Positions 8,443 to 17,966 are shown, counted from the stretch's first letter. The stretch: 64,000 nucleotides of DNA from CAUZIZ01 sp965219005 (GCA_965219005.1 CBDCMS010000003.1:2957280-3021279), one strand, 5' to 3'. Notes: a model not told the origin generated them from the letters alone. Numbers and translations: made by a program.

Positions 8443-11400
8443 ATGTTTGTCAGACACTTACATCTTTTGTTCTTCCTGATCGTGCTATCGACCTCCCTCG
8501 GACCGTGGGCCGGATCTCCCAATGCGGCGAGATCGTCTTCGATTGGAAGCTCGAGCCTGACCCATTCGCTCTCGCAGGAAGAACCCGGGTCCGAGCAGGC
8601 TGAGGAAGCAGAGGCGGCCTGGGACGTCAACGCGCCTCCCGGAGAGACCTTCGAGGTTGCCATCGAAACAGAAGAAGGTACCTGGATAAGCCTCGACGTC
8701 AGCCCCGACGGTTCTGAGGTCGTCTTCGACCTGCTTGGGGATCTCTACGTAGTCCCGATAACCGGCGGGGCGGCCAGGCCCTTGACTGAGGGCATGGCTT
8801 GGGACATGCAGCCCCGCTTCAGCCCCGACGGGAAGTCGATCGCATTCACCAGTGACCGTAGTGGCGGAGACAACCTCTGGGTCATGGACCGTGACGGCTC
8901 CGATCCACGGCAGGTCACAGAGGAGGACTTCCGCCTGGTCAACAGCCCGACCTGGTCTCCCGATGGCCAGTTCATCGCCGGCCGCAAGCATTTCACCTCG
9001 CGCCGCAGCGCGGGTGCCGGAGAGATCTGGCTCTACCACGTCTCCGGTGGCAAGGGCCTCCAAATGACGGAGAAGCCAAACCTGCAGAAGGATCTGGGAG
9101 AGCCTGCGTTCTCGCCGGACGGCCGCTATCTCTACTTCAGTCAGGATGCCACGCCTGGCAAGTTGTTCGAGTACAACAAGGATCCACACGCCCAGATCTA
9201 CGTGATCAAGCGACTCAACCGACACACCGGACACATCGAGCCCTTTGTGATGGGAGTGGGCGGGTCGATTCGTCCCACGCCCTCGCGCGACGGGAAGAGC
9301 CTGGCCTTCGTGCGTCGGCGTGGGCTGAAGACGGTGCTCTACATTCACGACCTGGAATCTGGCGAGGAGCGGCCCCTGTGGGATGGGCTCGATCGCGATA
9401 TGCAGGAGACCTGGGCGGTGCACGGGGTCTACCCCAGCATGGCATGGACTCCAGACGATCAGGCGATCGTGGTCTGGGGAGGGGGGAAGCTTCACAAGGT
9501 TGCAGTGGCGACCGGCGAGGCCGAGCTCATTCCGTTCCGGGTCAAACACACACGAAAGCTGAACCGCGCTCTGCGATACCCGGTAGCCGTCCATCCTGAG
9601 ACTTTCCGCACCAGGATGCTGCGCTGGGTTCGGGTCTCTCCGGACGAAAAATCGGTGGTTTACCAGGCATTGGGCCATCTCTACTGGCGCAGCCTGCCCG
9701 AGGGCTCGCCGCGTCGACTCACCAGCGACGAGGACTTCGAGTTCTACCCTTCGTTCTCGCGTGATGGGAAGTGGATCGTCTATGTCTCATGGGATGACGA
9801 GCGGCTCGGCAGTGTTCGGGTGGTGTCGGCTGGCGGGGTTCGTGGCCGGCCGGTTACCACTGATCCAGGTCATTATCTGGAGCCCGTCTTTAGCCCTGAC
9901 GGAGAGACAATCGTCTATCGCAAGGCCGCCGGAGGAGGCATCCGTTCGCCTCGATGGTCTCACGATACCGGGCTTTTCAGGGTTTCGACCAGGGGGGGTG
10001 AGAATCCAGAGCGGATTGTCCACAGCGGCTTCTCGCCTCACTTTGGTGTCAGGGGCGAGCGTGTCTTTTTCATGGATCAGAAATCCGGTGGAGACGACTA
10101 CACCATCGTTTTGAAGAGCATCGAGCTGGATGGAAGCGATGAGTTTACCCACCTGGACAGCGAACACGCCACCGAGTTCCAGGTTTCCCCTGACGGGCGC
10201 TGGATCGCATTTCGGGAGTACTTCAATGCCTACATCGCTCCCTTTCCAGCCACCGGGAGGACCGTGAAGATCGGTCCCAAGAACGAAGCGGTCCCACTTC
10301 GGAAGGTCAGCAACTCGGCCGGCGAGTATCTACACTGGTCGGGGGATTCTAGTCGGCTCTATTGGGCGCTGGGTCCCGAGCTGTTCGCACGCGAGCTCAG
10401 CAGCGCCTTCGCCTTCGTGGAGGGGGCGCCAGAGGAACTGCCGAGGCCTGCAGATATCGGCTCGGGTATCGACCTCGGGTTTTCAACGGCCTCAGACCTC
10501 CCGGCGGGAAAGCTTGCTCTGGTGGGCGGGCGCATCGTGACCATGAAGGGCGACCAGGTGCTGGAAGAAGGCACTGTCATCGTTGACGGCAATCGCATTG
10601 TGGCTGTAGGTCCTCGTTCGAGCACCAAAGTACCGGCTGACGCGCAGGTCTTCGATATCAAGAGTACGACGCTGATTCCGGGGCTGATCGACGTCCATGC
10701 CCATGGTCCTCAGGGACAAGATGGCATCATTCCACAACAGAATTGGCTGCACTATGCCTCGCTTGCCTTCGGCGTGACAACCGTCCACGATCCGTCGAAT
10801 GACACTGCTAGCGTCTTCGCTGCTAGCGAGATGGCCCGCGCCGGTTTGGTGACAGCCCCGCGCGTTTTCTCCACTGGGACCATCCTCTACGGAGCCAAGG
10901 CTCCCTTCAAGGCGATAGTTGATTCGCTGGAGGACGCTCGCGGACACCTCCGCCGGATGAAAGCGGTGGGTGCCTTCAGCGTGAAGAGCTACAACCAGCC
11001 GCGCCGAGATCAGCGCCAGCAAGTGATTGCCGCTGCACGTGAGCTGGAAATGATGGTCGTGCCCGAGGGAGGCTCGCTCTATCAGCACAACATGTCGATG
11101 ATCGTCGATGGCCATACCGGGATTGAGCACGCGCTGCCGATCGCTAAGGGCTACCAGGACATGATTCAGCTCTGGGCCGGGTCCGAAGTGGGCTACACGC
11201 CCACAATGGTGGTCGGATATGGTGGCCTTTCGGGTGAGCACTACTGGTACCAGCACACCAAGGTCTACGAGAACCGACGGCTCCGTGCGTTCGTCCCACC
11301 GTTCGCCTACGAGCCCAGGGCCCGGCGCCGGATCCACGCGGACGACGGTGACTGGAACCACTTCGACATCGCACGACTGTGCAAGCAGCTCAGCGATGCG

Positions 11401-11520
11401 GGGGTACTGGTTAACCTGGGTGCGCACGGTCAGCGGGAAGGACTTGGGGCCCACTGGGAGCTATGGATGTTCGTTCAGGGCGGCATGACGCCGTTGGAAG
11501 CTATTCGAGGGGGATTATAA
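8443..11520 (+). pseudogene. TolB-propeller/amidohydrolase, 5' part of a gene broken by an insertion sequence
   Basis: The signal peptide starts at the ATG at 8443 (HLHLLFFLIVLSTSLGPWAG). Residues about 70-650 hold two runs of TolB/WD40-like beta-propeller repeats (SPDGKSIAFTSDRSGGDNLW, FSPDGETIVYRK). Residues about 690-1020 are a metal-dependent amidohydrolase with the IPGLIDVHAHG and GHTGIEHA landmarks. At codon 1023 the frame runs into an IS1595-family element and stops three codons later (GGL, TAA at 11518). The missing last 76 residues lie at 13086-13315 in the correct frame once one copy of the 8 bp duplication is removed, giving a 1098-residue exported enzyme before insertion. The truncated protein lacks the C-terminal strands that close the amidohydrolase and is probably inactive. 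Confidence 0.9.
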
Positions 11521-11562
11521 ATAAACATTGACAGGAGGTACTCGCTCGTCTATCGTCGGGCG

Positions 11563-11850
11563 CTGGCCGAGATTAGCAAGACGCTCGTTTGCCGCCGATG
11601 TAAGGAAATTCCTGAACTTGTCAAAGAGGAAGGTCGCAGTGACGTGGTACGTTGTCCCCGGTGCAGGGTGTCGGGTGACCGCGATGAAATCCTTCGGACA
11701 GCTCAAGAGTACTTCGCACGCAGCGTCATGCACAGCGAGTTGCACGACTTCCAACGAAGGATGGTCAGTTCCACCAAACGCCTTAAGAACGTCACCTACA
11801 AGCCGGGAAAGTTCCCCACTCTCACTCCGCCAGACTTCATTTTCCGATAG
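11563..11850 (+). CDS. IS passenger: small zinc-ribbon protein
   Basis: The frame is open from the inverted repeat (11521) to the stop at 11848-11850. It encodes two CxxC knuckles, CRRC and CPRC, separated by about 20 residues, followed by a charged helical tail ending TLTPPDFIFR. An aggagg ribosome site sits at 11533-11538, but no ATG follows it in frame. The CTG at 11563 is a guess and a GTG at 11644 is the next candidate, so the N-terminus is uncertain or lost. The four-Cys pattern makes this frame more believable than the two overlapping ones. Possible roles are DNA binding or assisting transposition; neither is demonstrated. Confidence 0.45.
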   Translation: MAEISKTLVCRRCKEIPELVKEEGRSDVVRCPRCRVSGDRDEILRTAQEYFARSVMHSELHDFQRRMVSSTKRLKNVTYKPGKFPTLTPPDFIFR

Positions 11851-11948
11851 AGACATGTGCATACAATAGCAGAAAAGCTGGAAAAATAGAACGCTGTTCC
11901 ATAGCCGGGATCAGAGAAGGCACGCATGACTTGGTATATAATTCCCAC

Positions 11949-12137
11949 ATGAGACCTGTACTTGATCCGAAGCGGGATTTGGTAGGCGCTACGCCGGAGA
12001 CGCTGGCTCGCGCCCTGTTCCGGCCGCTACGACCTGGCACCCGACGCAAGGCCGTTGTCCGCGATGAGATCACGGAGAAGGAGCCTGTGGCCGACAAGGC
12101 GGACAACGGTGTCTCGCATCTGGACAAGCGTTCCTGA
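11949..12137 (+). CDS. IS passenger: small charged protein antisense to the transposase end
   Basis: A 62-residue peptide beginning MRPVLDPKRDLVGATPETLA and ending VSHLDKRS. It overlaps the 3' end of the transposase gene tail to tail by 111 bp. I recall similar tiny proteins with a 'GATPE.LARAL' core next to ISXO2-type transposases, which supports a real gene over a chance frame, but no function is known. An AT-rich box (tggtatataat) lies just upstream and could be its -10. Confidence 0.5.
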   Translation: MRPVLDPKRDLVGATPETLARALFRPLRPGTRRKAVVRDEITEKEPVADKADNGVSHLDKRS

Positions 12138-13004
12138 TTCGCGGATGTTGTGCTTTCCGGCGAACTCCTGAATGTAGCGGTCAAGATGCTTCGGACTGAT
12201 CTTGTGAAACGTCCCTTTGTGAGCCCGCTTTAGCATCGACCAAAACGACTCGATTCCATTGACATGCGCCATACCGTTGACGTATTCCGCTACGGAGTGC
12301 TTCACCGCCGTATGAGTGAAGGGGAGGCTGTCGTAGACTGGGGCATCGTCGGTATAGACCGTTGCGCCTTTGGCAGTGTGATCGGTAACGAAACCTTGCA
12401 GTGTTTCGGCATCGGTGTTACGAACCACTTTGGCCGCAACCTGATTGCTCGCCCGATCCTTCGCCCCGACTACGGCAACCTTCCCAACAGGACCGCGCCC
12501 GGTGTCCGCTAGAGCTTTCCGCTTGGCGTTGCTCATATTGCGCCGTCGCCCACCGAAATAGCTCTCGTCCACTTCCACCGGACCGGAGTAAGAACCGTCA
12601 CTGTCGCCACTAGCCCATGCCTCACGGATACGATGGAGCATGAACCATGCGGTAGGCTGAGAGACCCCGATATCCCTGCTGAGTTTCATGCTGGCAACGC
12701 TCTTGAGACTGGTCAGGCAGAGGTAAATGGCAATCGCCCACTTGCGGAGGGGAACCTTGGAATTAGCCATCGGCGTTCCCGTCCGAATGCTGAAGTAGCT
12801 GCGGCAGTCCGAGCACCAGTAAGGCATGTACTTGTGGGTTGCTTCAGTCGTCCGCACACTGCCGCACTTGCCGCAGCATCGGCCATTGATCCACAGAACC
12901 GACCCAAACCAATTGGTAGCCGCTTTTTCGGTAGGGAACATCTCCATTAGTTGAATGAGTGTCAGCCCCTCTCGGTGAGCTTTGCCTGGTGCTTTTTGTG
13001 CCAT
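12027..13004 (-). CDS. IS1595-family (ISXO2-like) transposase
   Basis: A 325-residue DDE-type transposase. An N-terminal zinc ribbon (CCGKCGS and YWCSDCRSYFS) is followed by a helix-turn-helix region (SRDIGVSQPTAWFMLHRIRE) and the catalytic fold. Candidate acidic residues are in VEVDESYFGG, VYTDDAPVYD and HVNGIESFWSMLKRAHKG. The length is normal and no frameshift is seen, so the element may still be active. The start is 50 bp inside the right inverted repeat, with aggaggttcc before the ATG. Confidence 0.93.
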   Translation of the reverse strand: MAQKAPGKAHREGLTLIQLMEMFPTEKAATNWFGSVLWINGRCCGKCGSVRTTEATHKYMPYWCSDCRSYFSIRTGTPMANSKVPLRKWAIAIYLCLTSLKSVASMKLSRDIGVSQPTAWFMLHRIREAWASGDSDGSYSGPVEVDESYFGGRRRNMSNAKRKALADTGRGPVGKVAVVGAKDRASNQVAAKVVRNTDAETLQGFVTDHTAKGATVYTDDAPVYDSLPFTHTAVKHSVAEYVNGMAHVNGIESFWSMLKRAHKGTFHKISPKHLDRYIQEFAGKHNIRESGTLVQMRDTVVRLVGHRLLLRDLIADNGLASGARS

Positions 13005-13077
13005 CGGGAACCTCCTTAAGTCTAAGAAGATTCTACCCTAATAGAAGCGGGTTTGTCAACGTTTATTTATAATCCCC

Positions 13078-13315
13078 TATTCGAGCCTGCACTCTCAACG
13101 GGGCTCGCTATCTCGGCCTCGACGCCGACATTGGATCGATAGAGAAAGGCAAGCTGGCCGACCTGGTGGTCATAGAGGGCAATCCGTTGGCGGACATTAG
13201 GTTGACAGAGAAGGTGCGCTATACGGTTCTGAACGGCCGCATCTATGATGCCCCAACCATGAACCAGATAGGTCATCACCCAGACGAGCGAAAACCCTTC
13301 TTCTGGGAGCGTTAG
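13078..13315 (+). pseudogene. 3' fragment of the interrupted amidohydrolase
   Basis: It starts with the second copy of the target duplication and reads on in frame as CTLNGARYLGLDADIGSIEK, LADLVVIEGNPLADI and YTVLNGRIYDA up to the TAG at 13313. This is the standard C-terminal amidohydrolase stretch (ATxxGAxxLGL..G.IExGKxADLVV). It has no start codon or ribosome site of its own. Confidence 0.92.
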
Positions 13316-13355
13316 CAAACCGATCGATTCGAGATCGGGCAGCGCTATTGCAGTG

Positions 13356-14459
13356 TCAACCAACCGTGAGGCGCTGTCCCAGCTGAGCGCTTTCGGCAAC
13401 CGTCTGGAACACCCGAAGATTGTGTAACTCTTCGGCCACGGTTGCCGCGCTGAAATCGGCTGACCCTTTGACTGCATCCAGGAAATGCTGCATCTCTCGC
13501 AGGTAGTTGGCTTCGTAGCTGTAGGTGGGCAGATCCTCTGAACCTGGAATGCTTCCGACCTGGCCTTCTTCAGACGCCTCTGGAGAAGTGAACCTGCGGC
13601 TCGCCTCGAGGGCCTCATGCCAGTCCGCGGCGTGTGAGAAGGGAAGGTAGTTGGTGTGCCCCGTAGTCCCTTCGAAGATGCGCACTTCGGCCTGGTTCTG
13701 GTGCCATTCGATGGTTCCCGCTTCCCCTATCAGGCGCACGTGGCGGCCGCTTGTCCCCTGCTCGATTACGTCGTGATGAAAGATGCCATCAGCACCGCCT
13801 TCAAATGTCAGCAGAATGTCGTGACTGTCTGGTCCCTCGATCTCAAGAGGGCTGAGTTTGCTGAAGCGGGCATACACCGATTCCACGGGTCCAAGCCACC
13901 ACTGGATGGCAGCCAGTTCATGCAACAGCATGTCCATTCCGGCTCCACCCAGTGTGACGTCACTGGCGTAGAAGCTTCGATAGTCCTCATAGGGGTGCCA
14001 ATCTGGAAGATAGTTTCCCAGGCTGAACTCCAGGTAGAGCGGATTTCCGATCCGTTCGGCGACGATGGCATCCCGAATGATGCGAAAGGGCGGATAGTAG
14101 CGCATCGTGTGGCTGATACCGAGCACGGATGGATAATCGGTGTGTGATGCGATTGCTTCGAGCAATTTCGAGTCGTAGACAAAGGGGACCTCGGCAAAGA
14201 CGTGGAGCTCGCGTTGGACCGCCTCCTTGACGTAATCGCCATGGAAGGCCGGGGGGGTCGAAACCACCATCACATCCGGTCCCTCTTCCAGCGCGTCCTC
14301 GAAGCGCGTGTGGGCTGGGATATCGAACTCGGAGGCCGCGTCCTGGCAGCGGTCCTCGCGGGGTTCGTGCAGGATGACCGAGCCAGGCTCCAGCGCCGTC
14401 AGGTCGCGAAGCCGACGCCTGCCCATGGACCCCGCCCCGATTACCAGTATTTTCACCAT
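13356..14459 (-). CDS. Gfo/Idh/MocA-family oxidoreductase with altered EKP motif
   Basis: A 367-residue NAD(P)-dependent dehydrogenase-like protein. The N-terminal Rossmann fold (VIGAGSMGRRRLRDL) is followed by the alpha/beta substrate domain (LGGAGMDMLLHELAAIQWWL). The usual catalytic Lys of the EKP motif is replaced: the corresponding stretch reads HVFAEVPFVYD. The family His in the MDMLLHEL helix is kept. Loss of the Lys suggests altered catalysis or a different donor. It is convergent with the broken amidohydrolase and monocistronic. The substrate (sugar, inositol or polyol derivative) is unknown. Confidence 0.85.
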   Translation of the reverse strand: MVKILVIGAGSMGRRRLRDLTALEPGSVILHEPREDRCQDAASEFDIPAHTRFEDALEEGPDVMVVSTPPAFHGDYVKEAVQRELHVFAEVPFVYDSKLLEAIASHTDYPSVLGISHTMRYYPPFRIIRDAIVAERIGNPLYLEFSLGNYLPDWHPYEDYRSFYASDVTLGGAGMDMLLHELAAIQWWLGPVESVYARFSKLSPLEIEGPDSHDILLTFEGGADGIFHHDVIEQGTSGRHVRLIGEAGTIEWHQNQAEVRIFEGTTGHTNYLPFSHAADWHEALEASRRFTSPEASEEGQVGSIPGSEDLPTYSYEANYLREMQHFLDAVKGSADFSAATVAEELHNLRVFQTVAESAQLGQRLTVG

Positions 14460-14615
14460 TGCCTACCTTACATGGTCTCGTATCTGAGGGCTACAACGCG
14501 AGTTCGGAGAGGACGACAAGCTCCTGAAAACGCCGAAGCTCCCTGAGCGACACTAGATTGGACTGCATTTCTTCGGGTATCCTGAGTTTCGAGTCGTGAC
14601 ACCCAGAGCGGAGCC

Positions 14616-16160
14616 TTGAAAAAGAACCTCTACCTACTCGCCCTGTTTCTACTGCCTACTCTGGTTTTCTTCAGTCTCAGCCGGTGGTGGCAAGACGCAG
14701 AGACGCCGTCGAAGACCCCTCAGGTAACCTCAGAGGCCCCCCAGCGTCAGGCAGCGCCAAAAGACCGGAACTCCTTTGGACCGGGAACGCTGGCGACTCC
14801 AGAGAAGCGATATCGAGGCCTGTCTGGTGAGGCCACCCTGCAGAAGCGAGGGGCTAGTGAGGCTACCACGGCGCAGCTCGACGTCACCTTGATAGACGAG
14901 GAAAACGGAGCCCCGATTCCGGGTGCCAAGGTGGCCATTCTGGACTGGGTTTCGAGAACCGAACAAATGTCGGGAAAAACCAACCTGGAAGGGAGAGTGT
15001 CCCTGCAGCTAGGCTCAGGTCAGTACTGGTTGATCGCGGACCACGCCGACTATCTCTACGGCGAGACCGGTGTGAGGATGGATCCGACGAAAACAAGGAT
15101 CGGCAAGAAGCTTGTCTTGAAAGCTGTCTCCAGAGTGACGGGAACCCTGAGGAACCAGCATGGGACGGCGGTAGCGGATGCCCGAATCTTCTTTCGGAGG
15201 GGAGGAAATCCGCTCGAAAGGGGGAATCATTGGAGCACCGAAACCCAACCGGATGGGTCCTTCGAGTTGAGCGCTGCGCCCGGAACCTACGAGGTGCAGG
15301 TGGTCAAGGCGCCCAACGAAACACGACTGGAATCTCCGGTGGTGCTACCCACATCCGGTCCCCTCAAGCTGACCCTGAACGAAGTAGTGGACACCGTCAG
15401 ACTGGTTGGCAGAGTTTTCGATAGGGACCACGTTCCAGTCAAGGATGCCTATGTGACGGTGAGACTGAATTTGAGTTCTTTTCCCAGACTCGTTGGACAG
15501 TCGAAGACCAACCGTCGAGGAAGATTCGAAATGAGAGTGCCTCGGGGAGAGGCCATCATTTCCGTAAAGGCAAGGGGATATCGAGATCACCAGGAACAGC
15601 GTCCGATCTTCGGAGGTGGCAGCCGACGGATCATTCTTGAAAAGTCCAGGGTCTTTTCGGTGCGGGTATACGACTCAGAAGGGCAGCGAGTCAAGAATGC
15701 GGTCATTCTGGGGCGATCGGTCGGGACGGGAGAGTTGGTGGTGCGACCGCTCAGCAGTGAAGCCGCGGACGGAGCTGAACGGCTCTTCGACGCAACTGAG
15801 TACCCCTTTGAAATCCACGCCACGGCGTTGGGCGAAGGTCTTGGGTTTACCGAGACTCGGGTCATTGGAGAGCATCAAGCGGTGATCGAATTGCACAGTT
15901 CAGGCCAGGGTCGCCTTTCCGGTTACGTCGCAGACGAAGCAGGCAATCCAATCGGCGATTTCACCATCTCTCTGGAGCAGGAGGGATCTCAGAAAGCAGC
16001 CACCAGAGTCTTCTCCGATGAGGGGTACTTCAACTTCAAGGGAATCCCAACCGGAAGCTACGCCGTGGCCATAGCGGCCGAACTATACCGCCCGCAACGA
16101 AGAACCGTGGATATTCGAGAGAATGTTCCCGGCTTCGCAGAATTCGTTCTTTTCAAGTAG
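14616..16160 (+). CDS. exported protein with repeated carboxypeptidase-regulatory-like domains
   Basis: A 514-residue protein. It uses a TTG start with a ggag site seven bases upstream, then a hydrophobic anchor or signal (YLLALFLLPTLVFFSLSRWW). After a low-complexity linker come four or five beta-sandwich repeats of the CarboxypepD_reg type (DVTLIDEENGAPIPGAKVAI, GTLRNQHGTAVADARIFF, GRVFDRDHVPVKDAYVTV, GYVADEAGNPIGDFTISL), each followed by a DGSFEL/GRFEMRV-like turn. Such domains are common in extracellular or periplasmic proteins of Acidobacteriota and Planctomycetota, as binding or spacer modules. There is no catalytic domain. The partner is unknown. Confidence 0.78.
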   Translation: MKKNLYLLALFLLPTLVFFSLSRWWQDAETPSKTPQVTSEAPQRQAAPKDRNSFGPGTLATPEKRYRGLSGEATLQKRGASEATTAQLDVTLIDEENGAPIPGAKVAILDWVSRTEQMSGKTNLEGRVSLQLGSGQYWLIADHADYLYGETGVRMDPTKTRIGKKLVLKAVSRVTGTLRNQHGTAVADARIFFRRGGNPLERGNHWSTETQPDGSFELSAAPGTYEVQVVKAPNETRLESPVVLPTSGPLKLTLNEVVDTVRLVGRVFDRDHVPVKDAYVTVRLNLSSFPRLVGQSKTNRRGRFEMRVPRGEAIISVKARGYRDHQEQRPIFGGGSRRIILEKSRVFSVRVYDSEGQRVKNAVILGRSVGTGELVVRPLSSEAADGAERLFDATEYPFEIHATALGEGLGFTETRVIGEHQAVIELHSSGQGRLSGYVADEAGNPIGDFTISLEQEGSQKAATRVFSDEGYFNFKGIPTGSYAVAIAAELYRPQRRTVDIRENVPGFAEFVLFK

Positions 16161-16307
16161 AAGATTTCCCGCCACGAGACCCTTTGTGTTCGAGGCTTGA
16201 GTCCTTGTCAGGGGTCTGCTGTAGCTGCCGTGCTGGCTCCATTTTAGAAAGTGTCATTTCCAAAACATTCCCTACCGTTTGGTTCAGGCTACTTCCGGCC
16301 TTCGAAA

Positions 16308-16449
16308 TTCGCCTGTTCGATATTCTGCTGTTCAGCGTTTCCACCGGTTGCCTCCTCCAGAGCAAGGAAAAAGGCTAAATCACAAACCGCAGAACACCGA
16401 ACAGGCGAACGCCGAAGTGAATGCAGCACCTATCAAGTTTCAGCATAGT
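16308..16449. repeat. short dispersed repeat, family 2, with long hairpin (copy 1)
   Basis: The segment 16341-16449 (ccaccggttgcctcctcc through cgaacgccgaagt to the caagtttcag motif) recurs with few changes at 38888-38999. Arms at 16308-16332 and 16385-16409 are inverted repeats matching at 22 of 25 positions (ttcgcctgttcg / cgaacaggcgaa), so a transcript would form a long hairpin. No gene is here. Confidence 0.6.
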
Positions 16450-16469
16450 GAGGCGTAGCCTCAGGCCAA

Positions 16470-16799
16470 CAAGCGGTGTAGTGAGGGCCTCACACCCAAT
16501 CCCCCTGAGTCGACGACCCCATTCAAAGAGGGGGCGGGGCAGCCCTCGGTTTTGCCCTGCTTGAGACCTGATTGAACCACTCAGGGAGTCGTTGAATCCT
16601 GAAGGGATTCCGTATTTCAGCCCAGGGTTTCTGAACCCTGGGTATGCGATTCCCCTTGGATTCCAACCCCATCGGCGGTTGCGTACATGAGATCGCGTTA
16701 TTCCGAATCAGGGATACCCTTGGGTACGCAACCCGTTCCGGGTTGATTCCGATTGGGGGCGACTCCCGACCCAGGGTTGGGAAACCCTTATATGTGTTA
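16470..16799. repeat. REP-like palindrome cluster
   Basis: A gene-free stretch dense in perfect small palindromes: gaatcc/ggattc at 16594-16610, cccagggtt/aaccctggg at 16621-16642 and ggttgcgtac/gtacgcaacc at 16677-16733. The same cccagggt/accctggg stem recurs at 31763-31796. These resemble extragenic palindromic repeats, a common landing site for IS110-family elements, and the IS110 gene begins just downstream. Confidence 0.55.
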
Positions 16800-16976
16800 T
16801 TTGTTGAAAGGAATTCGGGTCAGAACGTCTGATCCGAGCCGACCACGAGATCGTGAAACCCTCGGTCCGTCGAGACCGGAGCCCAGCGAGATCCGTGGTC
16901 GGCCCATTTCATGTCAACCCGAACAGTCGCCTGGGCCTCCGTCAAAGAGAGAGCCCGAATATAAGGAAGGGTCTCC
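16800..16976 (+). ncRNA. candidate IS110 bridge RNA in the left-end leader
   Basis: The 177 bp before the recombinase start are non-coding and structured. A perfect 10 bp stem, gccgaccacg (16838-16847) with cgtggtcggc (16894-16903), encloses a second hairpin, cggtc/gaccg at 16863-16878. In IS110-group elements the left-end leader encodes the bridge RNA that pairs with target and donor DNA. Position and structure fit, but the target- and donor-binding loops were not matched, and the exact RNA ends are unknown. Confidence 0.45.
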
Positions 16977-17966
16977 ATGAAACAACTCAAAGGTAATCCT
17001 ATCAACAAAACCTGGATGAGTCAGCCCGCAGCGGGCATTGATGTCAGCAAGGATCGGCTGGATCTGTGTCTGCTGCCACGGGAGGAACACTCGGAGCACT
17101 CCAACGCGGGGGAAGGAATCGCAGAGATCCTCCGCCGTCTGGAGGGGATCGCGGGATTGGTCTCGGTGGTGGTGGAAGCCTCGGGGGGTTATGAGAAGCG
17201 GGTCCTGAGAGAGTTCAATGAGGCGGGGATCCCCGTCTGTTGCGTGAATCCTCGACAAGCTCGAGACCTCGCGAAGGGTCTGGGAATCCTAGCCAAGAAT
17301 GATCGTCTGGATGCCCACGTCCTGGGGCGTTGTGGGCAGCTGGGGATTCATCGTATCAGTAAGCAGGAAACCGCGTACTATCAGCAGTTACAAGCCTACA
17401 ATCGCAGACGCAGGCAACTGATTGAGTGTCGTAAGATCGAGCGGACTCGTCGCCATCAGTATGAGGATCAGGAGCTGCGTCAAGGAGTGGAGCGAATCCT
17501 TGGCCTGCTGGATCAAGAACTGAAAGAGGTTGAGCAGAAGGTGGAGGAATTGCTGCGGCTCGATGCCGAGCTCCTTCGGCGCCAGGAGGTGGTGCAAAGC
17601 TGCCCGGGGATAGGGGAGCGAAGCAGTCAGATCGTGGTGTGTGAGCTGCCTGAGTTGGGCAGGGTCAATCGCAGAGAAGTCGCTTCCCTGGTGGGATTGG
17701 CCCCTTGGGATCAGGACAGCGGCGAGGGACTCCAGCCTCGTGCCATCTGGGGAGGACGGCGTCAACTCCGTAATCAGCTCTACATGTGCACGCTCTCAGC
17801 GATCCGACACAATCCGCAGATTCGCACCTTTTACAATCGCCTTGTCGCCTCCGGAAAAGAGCCTAAAGTGGCCCTGATAGCGTCCATGAGAAAGCTCCTC
17901 GTCACGCTCAACACGATGGTCAAAAACGATGATCTTTGGAGAGCACCGTTAGCCGCAGAATCTTAA
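16977..17966 (+). CDS. IS110-family DEDD recombinase/transposase
   Basis: A 329-residue protein. The N-terminal DEDD RuvC-like domain carries GIDVSKDRLDL, VVVEASGGYEKRV and LAKNDRLDAHVL. A central helical, partly coiled-coil region covers about residues 140-200. The C-terminal Transposase_20 domain has CPGIGE, LVGLAPW, DSGEGLQPRAIWGGR (including the conserved Ser of the family) and RNQLYMCTLSA. It appears complete. IS110 elements give no simple target duplication, so the element ends are not assigned. It sits between REP-like palindromes and is convergent with the efflux permease gene. Confidence 0.93.
   Translation: MKQLKGNPINKTWMSQPAAGIDVSKDRLDLCLLPREEHSEHSNAGEGIAEILRRLEGIAGLVSVVVEASGGYEKRVLREFNEAGIPVCCVNPRQARDLAKGLGILAKNDRLDAHVLGRCGQLGIHRISKQETAYYQQLQAYNRRRRQLIECRKIERTRRHQYEDQELRQGVERILGLLDQELKEVEQKVEELLRLDAELLRRQEVVQSCPGIGERSSQIVVCELPELGRVNRREVASLVGLAPWDQDSGEGLQPRAIWGGRRQLRNQLYMCTLSAIRHNPQIRTFYNRLVASGKEPKVALIASMRKLLVTLNTMVKNDDLWRAPLAAES

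Larger units (their letters stand above)
11510..13077 (-). mobile_element. IS1595-family insertion sequence with passenger ORFs
   Basis: A 1568 bp element. Terminal inverted repeats at 11510-11533 and 13054-13077 start ggggattataaataaac and match at 23 of 24 positions. The flanking 8 bp direct repeat tattcgag (11502-11509 and 13078-13085) is the target duplication length expected for IS1595. Inside are the ISXO2-type transposase on the minus strand and two small ORFs on the plus strand. Intact ends and duplication indicate a recent insertion into the amidohydrolase gene. Confidence 0.95.

Noticed and set aside
8485..9678. 397-codon minus-strand frame
   Set aside because: Antisense to the propeller part of the amidohydrolase gene, which has clear TolB-like repeats; the antisense peptide has no domain features and arises from GC-rich codon bias.
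10492..11454. 320-codon minus-strand frame
   Set aside because: Antisense shadow of the amidohydrolase domain with its HxH and GIEHA motifs.
11515..11862. 115-codon minus-strand frame at the left end of the IS1595 element
   Set aside because: Overlaps the zinc-ribbon passenger frame, whose paired CxxC motifs make it the more credible coding strand; it also ends inside the inverted repeat.
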